A stretch of 64,000 nucleotides of DNA, from contig DXCZ01000095.1 in the NCBI GenBank assembly GCA_019115765.1, positions 1-64,000 of the forward strand, written 5' to 3'. The notes below the pieces were generated by a model, which was given only the letters and a program-made list of their open reading frames with translations, was not told where the DNA came from and made no database searches. The translations under genes were made by a program, and so were the position numbers. This stretch comes from Candidatus Mediterraneibacter stercoripullorum (GTDB lineage: Bacteria; Bacillota; Clostridia; Lachnospirales; Lachnospiraceae). Numbering within the stretch: the stretch's first letter is position 1; every line of letters begins with the position of its first letter. This document shows positions 17,988 through 28,909 of the stretch, in pieces.

Positions 17988-19722
17988 ATTTTTCACCTCT
18001 GTCCTTTTCTCTGTTTTCTTCTCTGTTCCTGTCTCTGAAATGATCCATGAAATCATCGATGGTAAAGCAGCTGTCCACAATCTCCAGCCCTCTCCCCATA
18101 TCATAAATCTGTGGAGGACGGATTCCCACCTGCCCCCTCACATACATATCTGAAAAGACCTGTTCTCTCGGTCCGTCCGCGATCACATACCCTGCCGACA
18201 GAACGATGATCCTCTCCGCCCAGTCACAGACCAGCTGCATATCATGTGTTGCTATGATCACAGTATCCGTGATGCCTTTTAACATCTGGAGCGTCCGCAT
18301 GATCTCCCTGCGGGTGGCAATATCCAGATTGGCTGTGGGCTCATCCAGGAGGAGCATCTCCGGATTAAGAGCGATTCCTATGGCAAGAGAGGCTCGCCTC
18401 ATCTGTCCCCCTGAGAGAAGACGCCCGTCCCTGTCCGCCAGGTCTGACAGCCGGAACATTGCCAGGAGTTCCTCTGTCCTCTCCTGATAGTTCTCTATCT
18501 TTCTGACTTTCATGGCATACTCAATGTCTTTGCGGATCGAGTCCTTGATGAACATCTCCTCCGGATTCTGATATACCAGAGACATAGTATGTCCCAATTC
18601 TTCTTTAGACATATTCCGGACAGGCTTTCCCTTTACCTTCACAGTACCGCTCTCCGGATGCACCAGTCCCATCAGCAGCTTCAGCATCGTAGATTTTCCT
18701 GCTCCATTTGAGCCGATCAGGGCAATCTTCTCTCCTTTACGGATATCCAGGCTGAAATCATCCAGGATCTTCGGCGCCTCTCCCTTCACAGAACGATACC
18801 TCACTGTAATATTCTGGAACGACGCCATTACCTCATCCTTTTTCTTTACCTCACTGTTCCTCCGCTTCTGGTCCTTTTCTTTGATCCAGGGGCCGAAGAT
18901 CTCCTTTCCCTCCTGGATACTGACAGGCAGGACAGTCTCCTCAGGCAGTATCCCTTCTTTTACCATACGGTTTGCAGCTATGGTGACCTGGGGCGGGAAA
19001 ATATTGCTCTCCTGAAGCTCATCCACTCTGCGCATAGCCTCCTCTGCCGGCAGTTTCCACTTGACAGTGCCATCCTTCAGCAGGACTACATTACGGCAGT
19101 ATCGGGCAATATACTCCGTATGGTGTTCGATCACGATGATCGTCTTGTTATATTTCTCATTCAGTTTCTTCAATACTTCATAGATTCCGTCAGCATGGGC
19201 GGGATCCAGCTGGGCGATCGGCTCGTCCAGGATCAGGATATCAGGGCTTAAGGCAGCCATTCCAGCCAGCGCCAGCAGATGCTTCTGCCCTCCGGAGAGC
19301 TGCCATACATAGTCGCTGATCTTGGAAGAAAGGCCGCATACCGTAAGGGCCTTTCTTCCTTTCTCCTGATAATCCTTCATTGCATAGTTCAAACAAGCGT
19401 ATGAGGCATCTTCCAGTACGGTGGGACAGACGATCTGATTTTCAAAATCCTGATACACATACCCCACCTTTGCCGCAAGAGTCCCGATCTCAAGTTCTTT
19501 CGTATCTCTGCCGTCCACCAGGACTTGTCCGCTCATATCTCCCACGATAAAATGTGGGATCAGTCCATTCAGCGTCTTACACAACGTGGATTTCCCGCAG
19601 CCATTGTTTCCTACAAGGGCAATAAAGTCGCCTTCCCCGAACGTGACGTTCACGTTTCTCAGAGTTGCTTCCCGGGCGCCGGGATATGTAAATGTCAGAC
19701 CTCTGATCTCAATCGTACTCAT
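17980..19722 (-). CDS. ECF transporter ATP-binding protein, two fused ABC domains
   Basis: Two Walker A (GNNGCGKSTLCK, GSNGAGKSTMLK), two signature (LSGGQ) and two Walker B motifs. Confidence 0.92.
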   Translation of the reverse strand: MSTIEIRGLTFTYPGAREATLRNVNVTFGEGDFIALVGNNGCGKSTLCKTLNGLIPHFIVGDMSGQVLVDGRDTKELEIGTLAAKVGYVYQDFENQIVCPTVLEDASYACLNYAMKDYQEKGRKALTVCGLSSKISDYVWQLSGGQKHLLALAGMAALSPDILILDEPIAQLDPAHADGIYEVLKKLNEKYNKTIIVIEHHTEYIARYCRNVVLLKDGTVKWKLPAEEAMRRVDELQESNIFPPQVTIAANRMVKEGILPEETVLPVSIQEGKEIFGPWIKEKDQKRRNSEVKKKDEVMASFQNITVRYRSVKGEAPKILDDFSLDIRKGEKIALIGSNGAGKSTMLKLLMGLVHPESGTVKVKGKPVRNMSKEELGHTMSLVYQNPEEMFIKDSIRKDIEYAMKVRKIENYQERTEELLAMFRLSDLADRDGRLLSGGQMRRASLAIGIALNPEMLLLDEPTANLDIATRREIMRTLQMLKGITDTVIIATHDMQLVCDWAERIIVLSAGYVIADGPREQVFSDMYVRGQVGIRPPQIYDMGRGLEIVDSCFTIDDFMDHFRDRNREENREKDRGEKYA

Positions 19723-19738
19723 GTTGTTCTCCTTCTTG

Positions 19739-19762
19739 TTCAAGACTCGCCCGCGAGTCTTC
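19739..19762 (-). repeat. Isolated copy (D) of the terminal hairpin of the interspersed element
   Basis: TTCAAGACTCGC-CC-GCGAGTCTT between the S-component and ATPase genes, just upstream of the ATPase RBS. Confidence 0.75.
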
Positions 19763-19789
19763 TCCTATCTGATAATTCCAGTTTGGACC

Positions 19790-20632
19790 TTACCGTTCTG
19801 CCTGTGCAGCTCTGTTACGGATTACTCCTATTGCCACAAGGGCAACAACAGCCGTGATGATTATGGCAATGATAATATTGGTTGTGCTTCCCGCCCATGC
19901 AGCTTCCCAGTCAATCAGCTCATATCCGCCGGACGCCAGCAGTTCTGCAACGATAGCCGCTGCGAAACCGATGATGCTCATAATAATAATCTTCGGTGAC
20001 AGACTGTTTTCTCCGCTGAATACTGTCTTCTCATCCCTGGGCTTCATGCCAAGCAGAGGCTCGATCTTGCCATACAGCTTCGGCACCAGATACATAGTAG
20101 GAAGCATACAGAACAGGATACCTGAGAACAGGATATCGTTCAGACAGGCGAACCCTTCTGTAAAGAACACACTCTGCGGAAGTCCTGCAACAGCTTCAAA
20201 ATCTTCAACTGCAAACTGTACCTTCAGGATATCTACCACACATCCCATAAGCTGCTGTACCGCAACACCGATAATGGATGCTGCTGCAACAACGCCTCTT
20301 CTGCGTGGATCCTTTACAAGACGTCCGGCAATATATACGCCGATGGTCACGGTAATGAATTTCTCCAGCTCGCCAAGTCCGCCGAACTGTCCCAGCATGA
20401 TCTCGCTGAAAACCAGTTCTCCGGCCGCCGCCCCGATTGCTGCTGACAGCGGGTCAAAAAGCATTGCAAGTGTCAGCGGGATAAAAAGGAAATATTCTAC
20501 TGAGAATTCCACGATTCCCACCTGGAAACTGGGTATCAGCTCTGTAAACAGAGTAGCCAGCCCGTAAAGTGACATGGACAGTACGAATACCATCATTTTC
20601 TGTGACTGTGTGATTTTGTTGTCCGGGTTCAT
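19790..20632 (-). CDS. ECF transporter S component-like membrane protein
   Basis: Polytopic; SVEYFLFIPLTLAMLFDPLSAAIGAAAGELVFSEIMLG; directly upstream of ECF A and T genes. Confidence 0.7.
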   Translation of the reverse strand: MNPDNKITQSQKMMVFVLSMSLYGLATLFTELIPSFQVGIVEFSVEYFLFIPLTLAMLFDPLSAAIGAAAGELVFSEIMLGQFGGLGELEKFITVTIGVYIAGRLVKDPRRRGVVAAASIIGVAVQQLMGCVVDILKVQFAVEDFEAVAGLPQSVFFTEGFACLNDILFSGILFCMLPTMYLVPKLYGKIEPLLGMKPRDEKTVFSGENSLSPKIIIMSIIGFAAAIVAELLASGGYELIDWEAAWAGSTTNIIIAIIITAVVALVAIGVIRNRAAQAER

Positions 20633-20815
20633 AATGATCTCCTCCATAAAACAATTAACTTTTTTCTGTTTTCCTCTGTCGTTTCCGACAAGGAAATTAT
20701 ATTATAGAGAAAACATGTTTGATATCATGAACCCATAAAATGTTAGTAAAATTTTCGTAAATTAAGTTTATGAAAATAAATTTTCATTGTATTTTCGATT
20801 GACACCGGAACGCAA

Positions 20816-20845
20816 AAGAGCGCCGGCATACGCCGACACTCTTCC
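20816..20845 (-). terminator. Intrinsic terminator downstream of rubredoxin
   Basis: Minus strand AGAGTGTCGGC-GTAT-GCCGGCGCTCTTTT. Confidence 0.65.
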
Positions 20846-20900
20846 TTTTTCTCTGTGAACTTGTTTATGAATCCTCTGTCAGATGACCCTGTCTTACGGA

Positions 20901-21062
20901 TTACTCAACTTCTGAGAACTCGTCTTTTCCTACTCCGCACAGCGGGCAGACAAAATCATCCGGTACATCTTCCCACTTTGTGCCCGGCTCAATCCCGTTA
21001 TCCGGATCTCCGGCAGCCTCATCATAAATATATCCGCATACATCACATACATATTTCTTCAT
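20901..21062 (-). CDS. Rubredoxin (53 aa)
   Basis: Hand translation: [53 protein letters not shown]; both CxxC knuckles. Absent from the ORF track because it is short. Confidence 0.95.
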   Translation of the reverse strand: MKKYVCDVCGYIYDEAAGDPDNGIEPGTKWEDVPDDFVCPLCGVGKDEFSEVE

Positions 21063-21303
21063 CTTATTATCCTCCTGTATAATATTTATTTGAGCTTCCC
21101 TCTTCCCTCACCCCTGTCTGTTACCAGAACAGATCTGAGCGGAGATCAGACAGCTCTTCTGTTTTTCATCATACCATACCACTGCACCTTTTTCAACGTA
21201 TATCTTATGGAGCAATTTTCCGGCAGAATTTCTAATATTACTGTTCGGGCGCGTCTCAATATCCAGCCATAACGGAGCTCTGAGAACGAATGAACAGGAA
21301 GTT

Positions 21304-22425
21304 TTAATCCTTCCAGAGGCTCAGTAGTCCGGACATAAGAAGCTTTACATCATTCAGGATATAATCAAAAGCTCCCGCCTGATACATATTGATCAGCACC
21401 ATCCCCACCGGAACTGCGATGATCATGCCAAGTACTCCGCTGAACCGGTATCCAATATACAGCAGGAACAGCGTAAGCAGAGGATTCAGCCCCACACTGT
21501 CTCCCACCAGCTTGGGCTGGAGCAGCTGACGCACGACCTGGGTAATAACATAAATCACCACGAGGGCAACTGTTGTTCTGTAATCTCCCATAAAGAACTC
21601 GTATACCGCCCATGGGATCATGGCGGTACCCGTTCCAAAGAAGGGCAGGAAATCCAGAAATGAAATAAGGAACGCCACCAGTACAAAATACCGAGCCTGG
21701 AGAAACGCAAGTCCCACAAGCAGGATCAGAAATACCACACCCATGATCTTAAACTGTGCCTTGAAATATCCCCCCACCGCATACCGAAGGTTATCCATGA
21801 CAAGTGTCATCCTCTTTGTGATTGCATCCGGCGCGTTCTTCTTCATCCAGAGAAGGAGCTCTTCCCGCTGACCAATGAAGAAGTAGGCAGACATAACAGC
21901 TACAATGAAGGAAATCAGATAGTTGGGTACGCTTTTGGCAAAATTACCGGCTGCAGTCATTGTTGGTTCACTGATACCAGATACAAGATCTCCCATATAC
22001 TGGTCCAGATTTTCCACCACCGTATTCCATCCGTTCCGTATTCCTGACGGCAGTCTGTCAAATACTCCGGACAGAGTATCACCGATCTGCCGCAGCCCCT
22101 CCTCCAGCTGGGCATACATAGCCGGGAAATTACGAATCAGGTCTGCTATCTCGGCAACGATCCTGCTTATACCGAAATAAAAGATAAATACGATCACTGC
22201 CAGCACCAGAACGACGATCAGTGCAGAAGCCAGCTTTTTTACAATCCTCAGCCGCTTTTCCAGCCAGTTCACGAGAGGGGCTGCAATGGCAGCTATGATC
22301 CAGCCTATCACAAAAGGCATAAGGAATCTCAGCAGCAGAAGTCCTATAAACACAAAGGCAACAGTGGCAAGGATACTGAGCAGCAGCCGGACACCGATCT
22401 GCCAGTAAGGCCTTCTATTTTCCAT
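21304..22425 (-). CDS. AI-2E family transporter
   Basis: Polytopic; ISFLDFLPFFGTGTAMIPWAVYEFFMG, IIAVPVGMVLINMY. Confidence 0.85.
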   Translation of the reverse strand: MENRRPYWQIGVRLLLSILATVAFVFIGLLLLRFLMPFVIGWIIAAIAAPLVNWLEKRLRIVKKLASALIVVLVLAVIVFIFYFGISRIVAEIADLIRNFPAMYAQLEEGLRQIGDTLSGVFDRLPSGIRNGWNTVVENLDQYMGDLVSGISEPTMTAAGNFAKSVPNYLISFIVAVMSAYFFIGQREELLLWMKKNAPDAITKRMTLVMDNLRYAVGGYFKAQFKIMGVVFLILLVGLAFLQARYFVLVAFLISFLDFLPFFGTGTAMIPWAVYEFFMGDYRTTVALVVIYVITQVVRQLLQPKLVGDSVGLNPLLTLFLLYIGYRFSGVLGMIIAVPVGMVLINMYQAGAFDYILNDVKLLMSGLLSLWKD

Positions 22426-23041
22426 CCGCTTCTTCCTCCCCGTCTGCCGGATCATCCGGGAAACATTCTTCCTTGATCAGTTCCCATATTTCTTCCTTTC
22501 CCTGTTTTGTGACAGAAGAGAAGGGGATCACACGGGTTCCCGGCACAAGGGAAAGTCCGTCTTTGAGCATCTTCACATGTTTCTGTACCTGACTTCGTTT
22601 GATCTTATCAAGCTTGGTAGCAATGATCACAGGCTCAAACCCCTGATCCAGAATCCAGCGGTACATCATCCTGTCATTTTCCGAAGGCGTATGGCGGATA
22701 TCGATAAGCAGCAGGACCGCTCTCAACTGGTCTGATCCGTGGAGATACCGTTCGATCAGCTGCCCCCAGCGGGCTTTTTCCTGCTCTGAAACCTTCGCGT
22801 ATCCATATCCCGGCAGATCTACCAGATACAGCTCCTCATTGATGTTATAGAAATTGATCGTCTGCGTCTTTCCCGGCGTAGCAGAAATCCTGGCATAGGA
22901 TTTCCGGTTCATCAGAGCATTGATCAGGGAAGATTTCCCTACATTTGATTTCCCTGCGAAAGCTATCTCCGGCTTTCCGTTCTTCGGCAGGACACTTGTG
23001 ATTCCGCATACAGTCTCAAGATTGATACTTCTGATAACCAT
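22415..23041 (-). CDS. engB: Ribosome biogenesis GTP-binding protein YsxC/EngB
   Basis: EIAFAGKSNVGKSSLINALMNRKSYARISATPGKTQTINFY, VDLPGYGYAKV. Confidence 0.95.
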   Translation of the reverse strand: MVIRSINLETVCGITSVLPKNGKPEIAFAGKSNVGKSSLINALMNRKSYARISATPGKTQTINFYNINEELYLVDLPGYGYAKVSEQEKARWGQLIERYLHGSDQLRAVLLLIDIRHTPSENDRMMYRWILDQGFEPVIIATKLDKIKRSQVQKHVKMLKDGLSLVPGTRVIPFSSVTKQGKEEIWELIKEECFPDDPADGEEEADGK

Positions 23042-23044
23042 TTC

Positions 23045-25366
23045 TTATTCCTTTCCAAGTGCCAGTTTCAGCACTTCACTCATGCTCTCCACGGGGATGA
23101 TCTCCAGGCCTTTTGTAATCTCCGCCGATAGTTCTTCTACATCTGCAATATTTTTTTCCGGGACAAGGACTGTTCTGATCCCAGCGTTTTTAGCAGCCAG
23201 CAGCTTCTCCTTCAGTCCTCCGATAGGAAGCACTCTTCCCCGGAGTGTGACCTCCCCGGTCATGGCCAGATCCGCACGGACCTTTTTGCCGGTAATGGCG
23301 GAAAACATGGCTGTTGCCATTGTAATTCCGGCTGACGGACCATCCTTTGGCACTGCTCCTTCCGGAATATGTACGTGTATATCATGCTTTTCGAAGAAAT
23401 CATCCGGTATGTCATACTGTCTGCTGACAGAGCGGATATAGCTGATTCCTGTCCGGGCAGATTCCTTCATCACATCTCCCAACTGGCCTGTCAGCATGAT
23501 ATCTCCCTTTCCTGGCATGACGTTTACTTCAATCTGCAGAGTGTCCCCGCCTACGCTGGTCCAGGCAAGTCCCCGCACGATTCCCACCTCAGGAGCGGGA
23601 TTTGCCATCCTGTATCTGTACTTCTCTTTCCCAAGGAATTTATGGATATTCCTGTCCGTGACTGTGATCTTTTTCCGGTCTGTTGTAAGGATTTCTTTCG
23701 CAGCTTTGCGGCAGATATTGCCGATCTCCCGTTCCAGCTGCCGGACACCTGCCTCTTTTGTATAATTTCTCGCCATCTTCCAGATCGCATGGCGGCTGAA
23801 GCCGAGCTGCTCATCTGTAAGCCCGTTCTTCTCCAGCTGCTTCGGAATCAGGTGCTCCATGGCAATATGCAGCTTTTCATTCTCCGTATAACTGCTGATC
23901 TCAATCACTTCCATACGGTCCAGCAGCGGCCGGGGTATCGTCTGAAGTGTATTTGCCGTGGTAATAAACATGACTTCCGACAGATCCAGCGGAACTTCCA
24001 GATAATGATCTCTGAACTTACTGTTCTGTTCACTGTCCAGCACTTCCAGCAGAGCTGAGAATGTATCCCCTTTATAGTCTGTACTGACTTTGTCAATTTC
24101 ATCCAGCAGCATGACAGGATTTTTTACTCCTGCCATACGAATCCCGTTCGCGATACGGCCTGGCATGGCTCCTACATATGTCTTACGGTGTCCACGGATC
24201 TCCGCCTCATCTCTGACTCCTCCAAGAGAGATCCTGACATACGGCTTCTTCATGGCACGCGCCAGAGAACGGGCAATGGACGTCTTTCCGGTTCCTGGAG
24301 GACCAACAAGGCAGAGGATGGGACTGTCCCCTTTCTCTGTCAGAGTACGAACTGCAAGAAATTCCAGTATCCTCTCCTTCACCTGTTCAAGACCGTAGTG
24401 ATCTTCATCAAGGACATGCTTCGCGTAGGCGATATCCTGATTATCTTCTGCTCTCTTCTCCCAGGGCATCTCGAGCAGGGTCTCAATGTACGTCCGTATC
24501 ACTCCGTTCTCTGCCGGAGAGTTCAGAGAACTCTTAAATCTGTTAATTTCCTTCTGAAGCTTCTCTTTCACCTCATCAGATGCTTCAAGCTCCTTGAGTT
24601 TTTCCTCGAACTCTTCTGCATCCGAGATCGTCGATTCCTCTCCCAACTCCTCCCGGATCAGTTTCAGCTGCTCCCGCAGGATATATTCCCGCTGGTGCTT
24701 ATCTACTCTCTCTTTGACCTTTTTCTGGATCTCATCTTTGATATCAATGATCTGCACTTCATTTACAAGCTTAAAAGCCAGTTTCTCATATCTCTTCCAG
24801 AAATCCGTCTCACTGAGGATCTCCTGCTGATCCGTATAATAGAGAGGAATATTGGCAGCGATCTCATCAACCAGCCTTCTCAGATCTCGGATCTCCAGGA
24901 TCTGAGCCACGGATTCCTTGGATATCTTACCGTTTTTGGAAGCGTATTCTACAAACATATCCTTAATCCCGCGTTCCATAGCTTCCCCGTTCAGGTCATC
25001 CGGGATCGTTACTGCAGCATCATCTGCCGGCTCAACTTCAGCTCTCAGATAAGGATCGCTGTACTCAATATTTCTGAGGATTCCTCTCTTTTCCCCTGAC
25101 ACCAGGACTCTTACAATATGTTTCGGCAGCTTAATGATCTGCTTGATCGTACCGATAGTCCCGACCTCGTATACATCCTGAATACCGGGATTCTCTGTAT
25201 CAATGGACTTCTGTGCAACCAGAAATATCTCCTGTTTTTCTACCATTGCCTCCTGAACAGCGGCAATGGAACGCTGCCTGCTGACGTCAAAGTGTACAAC
25301 CATTTCCGGCATGATCGTCATTCCCCGCAGGGCTACCATGGGCAGGCTTATCGTCTCTCTCTCCAT
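23045..25366 (-). CDS. lon: Endopeptidase La (Lon)
   Basis: [33 protein letters not shown] catalytic Ser motif. Confidence 0.98.
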   Translation of the reverse strand: MERETISLPMVALRGMTIMPEMVVHFDVSRQRSIAAVQEAMVEKQEIFLVAQKSIDTENPGIQDVYEVGTIGTIKQIIKLPKHIVRVLVSGEKRGILRNIEYSDPYLRAEVEPADDAAVTIPDDLNGEAMERGIKDMFVEYASKNGKISKESVAQILEIRDLRRLVDEIAANIPLYYTDQQEILSETDFWKRYEKLAFKLVNEVQIIDIKDEIQKKVKERVDKHQREYILREQLKLIREELGEESTISDAEEFEEKLKELEASDEVKEKLQKEINRFKSSLNSPAENGVIRTYIETLLEMPWEKRAEDNQDIAYAKHVLDEDHYGLEQVKERILEFLAVRTLTEKGDSPILCLVGPPGTGKTSIARSLARAMKKPYVRISLGGVRDEAEIRGHRKTYVGAMPGRIANGIRMAGVKNPVMLLDEIDKVSTDYKGDTFSALLEVLDSEQNSKFRDHYLEVPLDLSEVMFITTANTLQTIPRPLLDRMEVIEISSYTENEKLHIAMEHLIPKQLEKNGLTDEQLGFSRHAIWKMARNYTKEAGVRQLEREIGNICRKAAKEILTTDRKKITVTDRNIHKFLGKEKYRYRMANPAPEVGIVRGLAWTSVGGDTLQIEVNVMPGKGDIMLTGQLGDVMKESARTGISYIRSVSRQYDIPDDFFEKHDIHVHIPEGAVPKDGPSAGITMATAMFSAITGKKVRADLAMTGEVTLRGRVLPIGGLKEKLLAAKNAGIRTVLVPEKNIADVEELSAEITKGLEIIPVESMSEVLKLALGKE

Positions 25367-25451
25367 CTGTCATCCTCCTCTGGATAATAATGGTTTTCTC
25401 TGTCATGCAGCCGCTCTCACAGCGGAAATCCACATAAAAACTAACCATATC

Positions 25452-25491
25452 ATAAAAACGGGTACATATGGTTGTGATTCCATTGTACCCG
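25452..25491 (-). terminator. Intrinsic terminator downstream of clpX
   Basis: Minus strand CGGGTACA ... TGTACCCG followed by TTTTTAT. Confidence 0.7.
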
Positions 25492-25523
25492 CCTGTAGAC
25501 AGGGCTGCTCACCCTGCCTCTCT

Positions 25524-26795
25524 CTATGCGCTTTCTGACGTCAGGAAAGAACGCCGCTCTTCTCCGTCACGGAAATAGACCGGATCCTCCTGTCCCAGTA
25601 CAGCCGCTTTTGTAATGCGGCACTCTTTTATGGTGTCGTCCGAAGGCACCGTAAACATCGTGTCCATCATGATATTCTCCATGATGGCCCGAAGTCCTCT
25701 TGCTCCAGTCTTCCTCTTCAGCGTCGTATCAGCGATAGCTTCAAGAGCGTCCTTGTCAAACTCAAGCTTCACGCCATCCAGTTCAAGAAGCTTCTGATAC
25801 TGTTTTACGATCGCGCTCTTCGGCTCAGTCAGAATCTTTATGAGTGCGTCGCGATCAAGAAGATCAAGGGAGACCGTCACCGGAAGTCTTCCTACAAGCT
25901 CCGGGATAAGTCCATATTTTACAAGATCCTGAGGGAGCACTTCATGGAGAAGGACATCCATATCGTACTCATGTTTTTCCGCGATCTCGGCATTAAATCC
26001 GATGGACTTTCTGTCCAGCCGGGTCTCGATGATCTTATCGATTCCCTCAAAAGCTCCTCCGCAGATAAACAGGATATTCGTTGTATCAATCTGGATCAGT
26101 TCCTGATGGGGATGTTTTCTTCCGCCCTGCGGCGGAACGGAAGCAACAGTCCCCTCAATGATCTTGAGCAGTGCCTGCTGTACGCCCTCACCGGATACAT
26201 CCCTCGTAATAGACGGATTCTCAGACTTCCTGGTGATCTTATCTATCTCGTCAATATAGATGATCCCGTGCTCAGCTCTCTCAATATCACCGTCTGCAGC
26301 CTGGATTACTTTCAGAAGGATATTTTCCACATCTTCTCCGACATACCCCGCCTCTGTCAGTGCAGTTGCATCAGCGATCGCAAATGGTACGTTCAGGATC
26401 TTCGCAAGCGTCTGTGCAAGAAGTGTCTTCCCGCATCCGGTCGGACCGAGCATCAGAATATTGCTCTTCTGAAGCTCCACCCCGAGATCCTGTTCTGCCA
26501 GTATTCTCTTGTAATGATTATACACCGCTACTGAAAGCACCTTCTTGGCCTCATCCTGGCCGATCACATAATCATCCAGAAATGCCTTGATCTCTTCCGG
26601 TGTCAAAAGATTGATATCATCCAGTGCGCTTTTCTCGTTATAGTCCAGTTCTTCCTCGATGATCTCTGAACAGATCGCCACACACTCATCACAGATATAA
26701 GTCCCGTTGGGACCGGCGATCAGTTTGCGCACCTGCGACTGGCTCTTATTACAGAAAGAGCACCTGACAATATCATCTGTCATTCTACCTGCCAT
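25524..26795 (-). CDS. clpX: ATP-dependent Clp protease ATP-binding subunit ClpX
   Basis: Zinc finger [42 protein letters not shown]. Confidence 0.98.
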   Translation of the reverse strand: MAGRMTDDIVRCSFCNKSQSQVRKLIAGPNGTYICDECVAICSEIIEEELDYNEKSALDDINLLTPEEIKAFLDDYVIGQDEAKKVLSVAVYNHYKRILAEQDLGVELQKSNILMLGPTGCGKTLLAQTLAKILNVPFAIADATALTEAGYVGEDVENILLKVIQAADGDIERAEHGIIYIDEIDKITRKSENPSITRDVSGEGVQQALLKIIEGTVASVPPQGGRKHPHQELIQIDTTNILFICGGAFEGIDKIIETRLDRKSIGFNAEIAEKHEYDMDVLLHEVLPQDLVKYGLIPELVGRLPVTVSLDLLDRDALIKILTEPKSAIVKQYQKLLELDGVKLEFDKDALEAIADTTLKRKTGARGLRAIMENIMMDTMFTVPSDDTIKECRITKAAVLGQEDPVYFRDGEERRSFLTSESA

Positions 26796-26840
26796 ACATG
26801 TCACCTCATACTGCCATTATGGATTAATGCTTTGTAATTA

Positions 26841-27422
26841 TTAATGTTTTGTAATTACCTCGTCGATCAGTCCATACTCTTTTGCCTCTTCTGCTGACAT
26901 GAAGTTATCTCTTTCTGTGTCAGCCTGAATAACCTCAAGTGGCTTTCCTGTATTGGCTGCGAGGATTTCATTCAGTTTTTTCTTGGTGCGCAGGATATGC
27001 TCAGCGGCAATCTGGATCTCAGTTGCCTGTCCCTGTGCTCCGCCGGAAGGCTGATGGATCATGATCTCTGCATTGGGGAGTGCAAAACGTTTCCCTTTCT
27101 TTCCTCCTGACAGAAGAAACGCTCCCATACTTGCAGCCATACCGATACATACAGTTGACACGTCACACTTGATGTACTGCATTGTATCGTAAATAGCAAG
27201 TCCTGCTGTCACAGAACCTCCCGGGCTGTTGATATACAGCTGGATATCCTTCTCCGGATCATCTGCTTCCAGGAAAAGAAGCTGAGCAACTACAACACTT
27301 GCAGATGCATCGTTCACCTCTTCACCAAGGAAAATAATCCTCTCTTTGAGAAGTCTTGAATAAATATCATATGACCGCTCTCCGCGGCTTGTCTGCTCAA
27401 TGACATAAGGTACTAAAGCCAT
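26841..27422 (-). CDS. clpP: ATP-dependent Clp protease proteolytic subunit
   Basis: [35 protein letters not shown]. Confidence 0.98.
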   Translation of the reverse strand: MALVPYVIEQTSRGERSYDIYSRLLKERIIFLGEEVNDASASVVVAQLLFLEADDPEKDIQLYINSPGGSVTAGLAIYDTMQYIKCDVSTVCIGMAASMGAFLLSGGKKGKRFALPNAEIMIHQPSGGAQGQATEIQIAAEHILRTKKKLNEILAANTGKPLEVIQADTERDNFMSAEEAKEYGLIDEVITKH

Positions 27423-27488
27423 GATATATCTTTCCTCCTTACTGTCTGACAAAAGGTGCACCTAACGGCACACCTTTCGAAATCATGC

Positions 27489-28778
27489 TTACTCTTCTAC
27501 TGCTGCCTCTGTAATGAAAGTAACCGCATCCTGAACCGCGATATCTTCTTTCATCTGTTTCTTTTCATTCTCTCCCATGAACTCTTTCAGCTTGTCAACT
27601 TCCATCTGATAGGACTCAGCCATCTTTGTGAGTTCTTCGTCAAGACGCTCGTCAGAAACCTCTATATTCTCTGCTGCGGCTACTGCTTCCAGCACCAGTC
27701 TTGTGCGGATACGCTTCTCTGCCTGAGGCTTCAGCTCTTCCATCATCTTCTCCTCAGACAGCCCTGTGAACTGGAAGTACTGCTCCAGAGTCAGGCCCTG
27801 CTGCATAATGCGGCGTGCGAAATCATCCGCCATCTGTCTTGCCTGAAGATCGATCATCGGCTCAGGAATATCGATCTGTGCATTCTCCACAGCCTTCTCT
27901 ACAGCCTGATCCTCTTTCTTCTGTTTTGCGTCATTTTCTTTACGCTCTTTCAGTCTGCCCTTCACTTCTGCCTTGTACTCTTCCAGAGTCTCGCTTTCCT
28001 CAGAAACATCAGAAGCAAACTCGTCATCCAGCTCAGGAAGCTCTTTTACCTTGATCTCGTGTACTGTGCATTTGAAGACAGCTGCCTTGCCTGCCAGATC
28101 CTTTGCCTGATAATCCTCAGGGAAGGTCACATTGACTTCTACTTCCTTTCCGATCTCTGCACCGATCAGCTGCTCCTCGAATCCCGGAATAAAGGAACCG
28201 GAACCGATTGTCAGCGGGTAATTTTCTCCCTTGCCGCCATCAAAAGCTTCACCATCAACAAAGCCTTCGAAATCAAGAACGACCTGATCCTTATCCTGAA
28301 CAGCTCTATCAGTCACTTCTACTGTTCTTGCATTGCGCTCGCGCTCTCTTTCGATTTCCTGGTCAACTTCTTCATCTGTAACTTCTGTAGAAATCTTATC
28401 CACTTTCAGTCCTTTATATTCACCAAGCTCAACTCCCGGCTTTACAGCTACTTCTGCCGTAAAGATAAACGGTTTTCCTTTTTCAAGCTGAGTAACCTCA
28501 ACCTTCGGCTGGGAAACGATCTCGAGCTCACACTCATCATAAGCTTTTCCGTACGCCTCGGAGATCATATGATTTGCTGCCTCATCGTAGAATACTTCCG
28601 GTCCGTACATCTTCTCGATCATCTGGCGCGGTACTTTTCCCTTACGGAATCCCGGAAGGCTGATCTTGCTGCGCTCTTTCAGATATGCTGCCTGAAGCGC
28701 CTTCTCCACTTCATCTGCTGACACTTCAATGGTCAGTTTTGCCATATTATGTTCTAATTTTTCTACCTGTAAACTCAT
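27489..28778 (-). CDS. tig: Trigger factor
   Basis: LPGFRKGKVPRQMIEKMYG; PPIase segment; position upstream of clpP-clpX-lon. Confidence 0.97.
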   Translation of the reverse strand: MSLQVEKLEHNMAKLTIEVSADEVEKALQAAYLKERSKISLPGFRKGKVPRQMIEKMYGPEVFYDEAANHMISEAYGKAYDECELEIVSQPKVEVTQLEKGKPFIFTAEVAVKPGVELGEYKGLKVDKISTEVTDEEVDQEIERERERNARTVEVTDRAVQDKDQVVLDFEGFVDGEAFDGGKGENYPLTIGSGSFIPGFEEQLIGAEIGKEVEVNVTFPEDYQAKDLAGKAAVFKCTVHEIKVKELPELDDEFASDVSEESETLEEYKAEVKGRLKERKENDAKQKKEDQAVEKAVENAQIDIPEPMIDLQARQMADDFARRIMQQGLTLEQYFQFTGLSEEKMMEELKPQAEKRIRTRLVLEAVAAAENIEVSDERLDEELTKMAESYQMEVDKLKEFMGENEKKQMKEDIAVQDAVTFITEAAVEE

Positions 28779-28909
28779 TTTCTTCCTCCTTGATAGTGCA
28801 AATCCTGGGTGTGCATTTCCTATGGCACAATATATTTGCAGTCATTGTAATAGTATATCACACAACCCCTTATATTGCCAGTGTTTTTTGTATATAAAAT
28901 TGCAACTGT

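Noticed and set aside
20633-20815. Riboswitch in the ECF S-component leader
   Set aside because: AT-rich with only a small TTGTCG-GAAA-CGACAG hairpin; no known aptamer recognised by eye.
24188-25099. 303-aa plus-strand ORF
   Set aside because: Antisense to lon.
27456-28721. 421-aa plus-strand ORF
   Set aside because: Antisense to trigger factor; Cys/Leu/Phe-rich composition typical of a shadow ORF.
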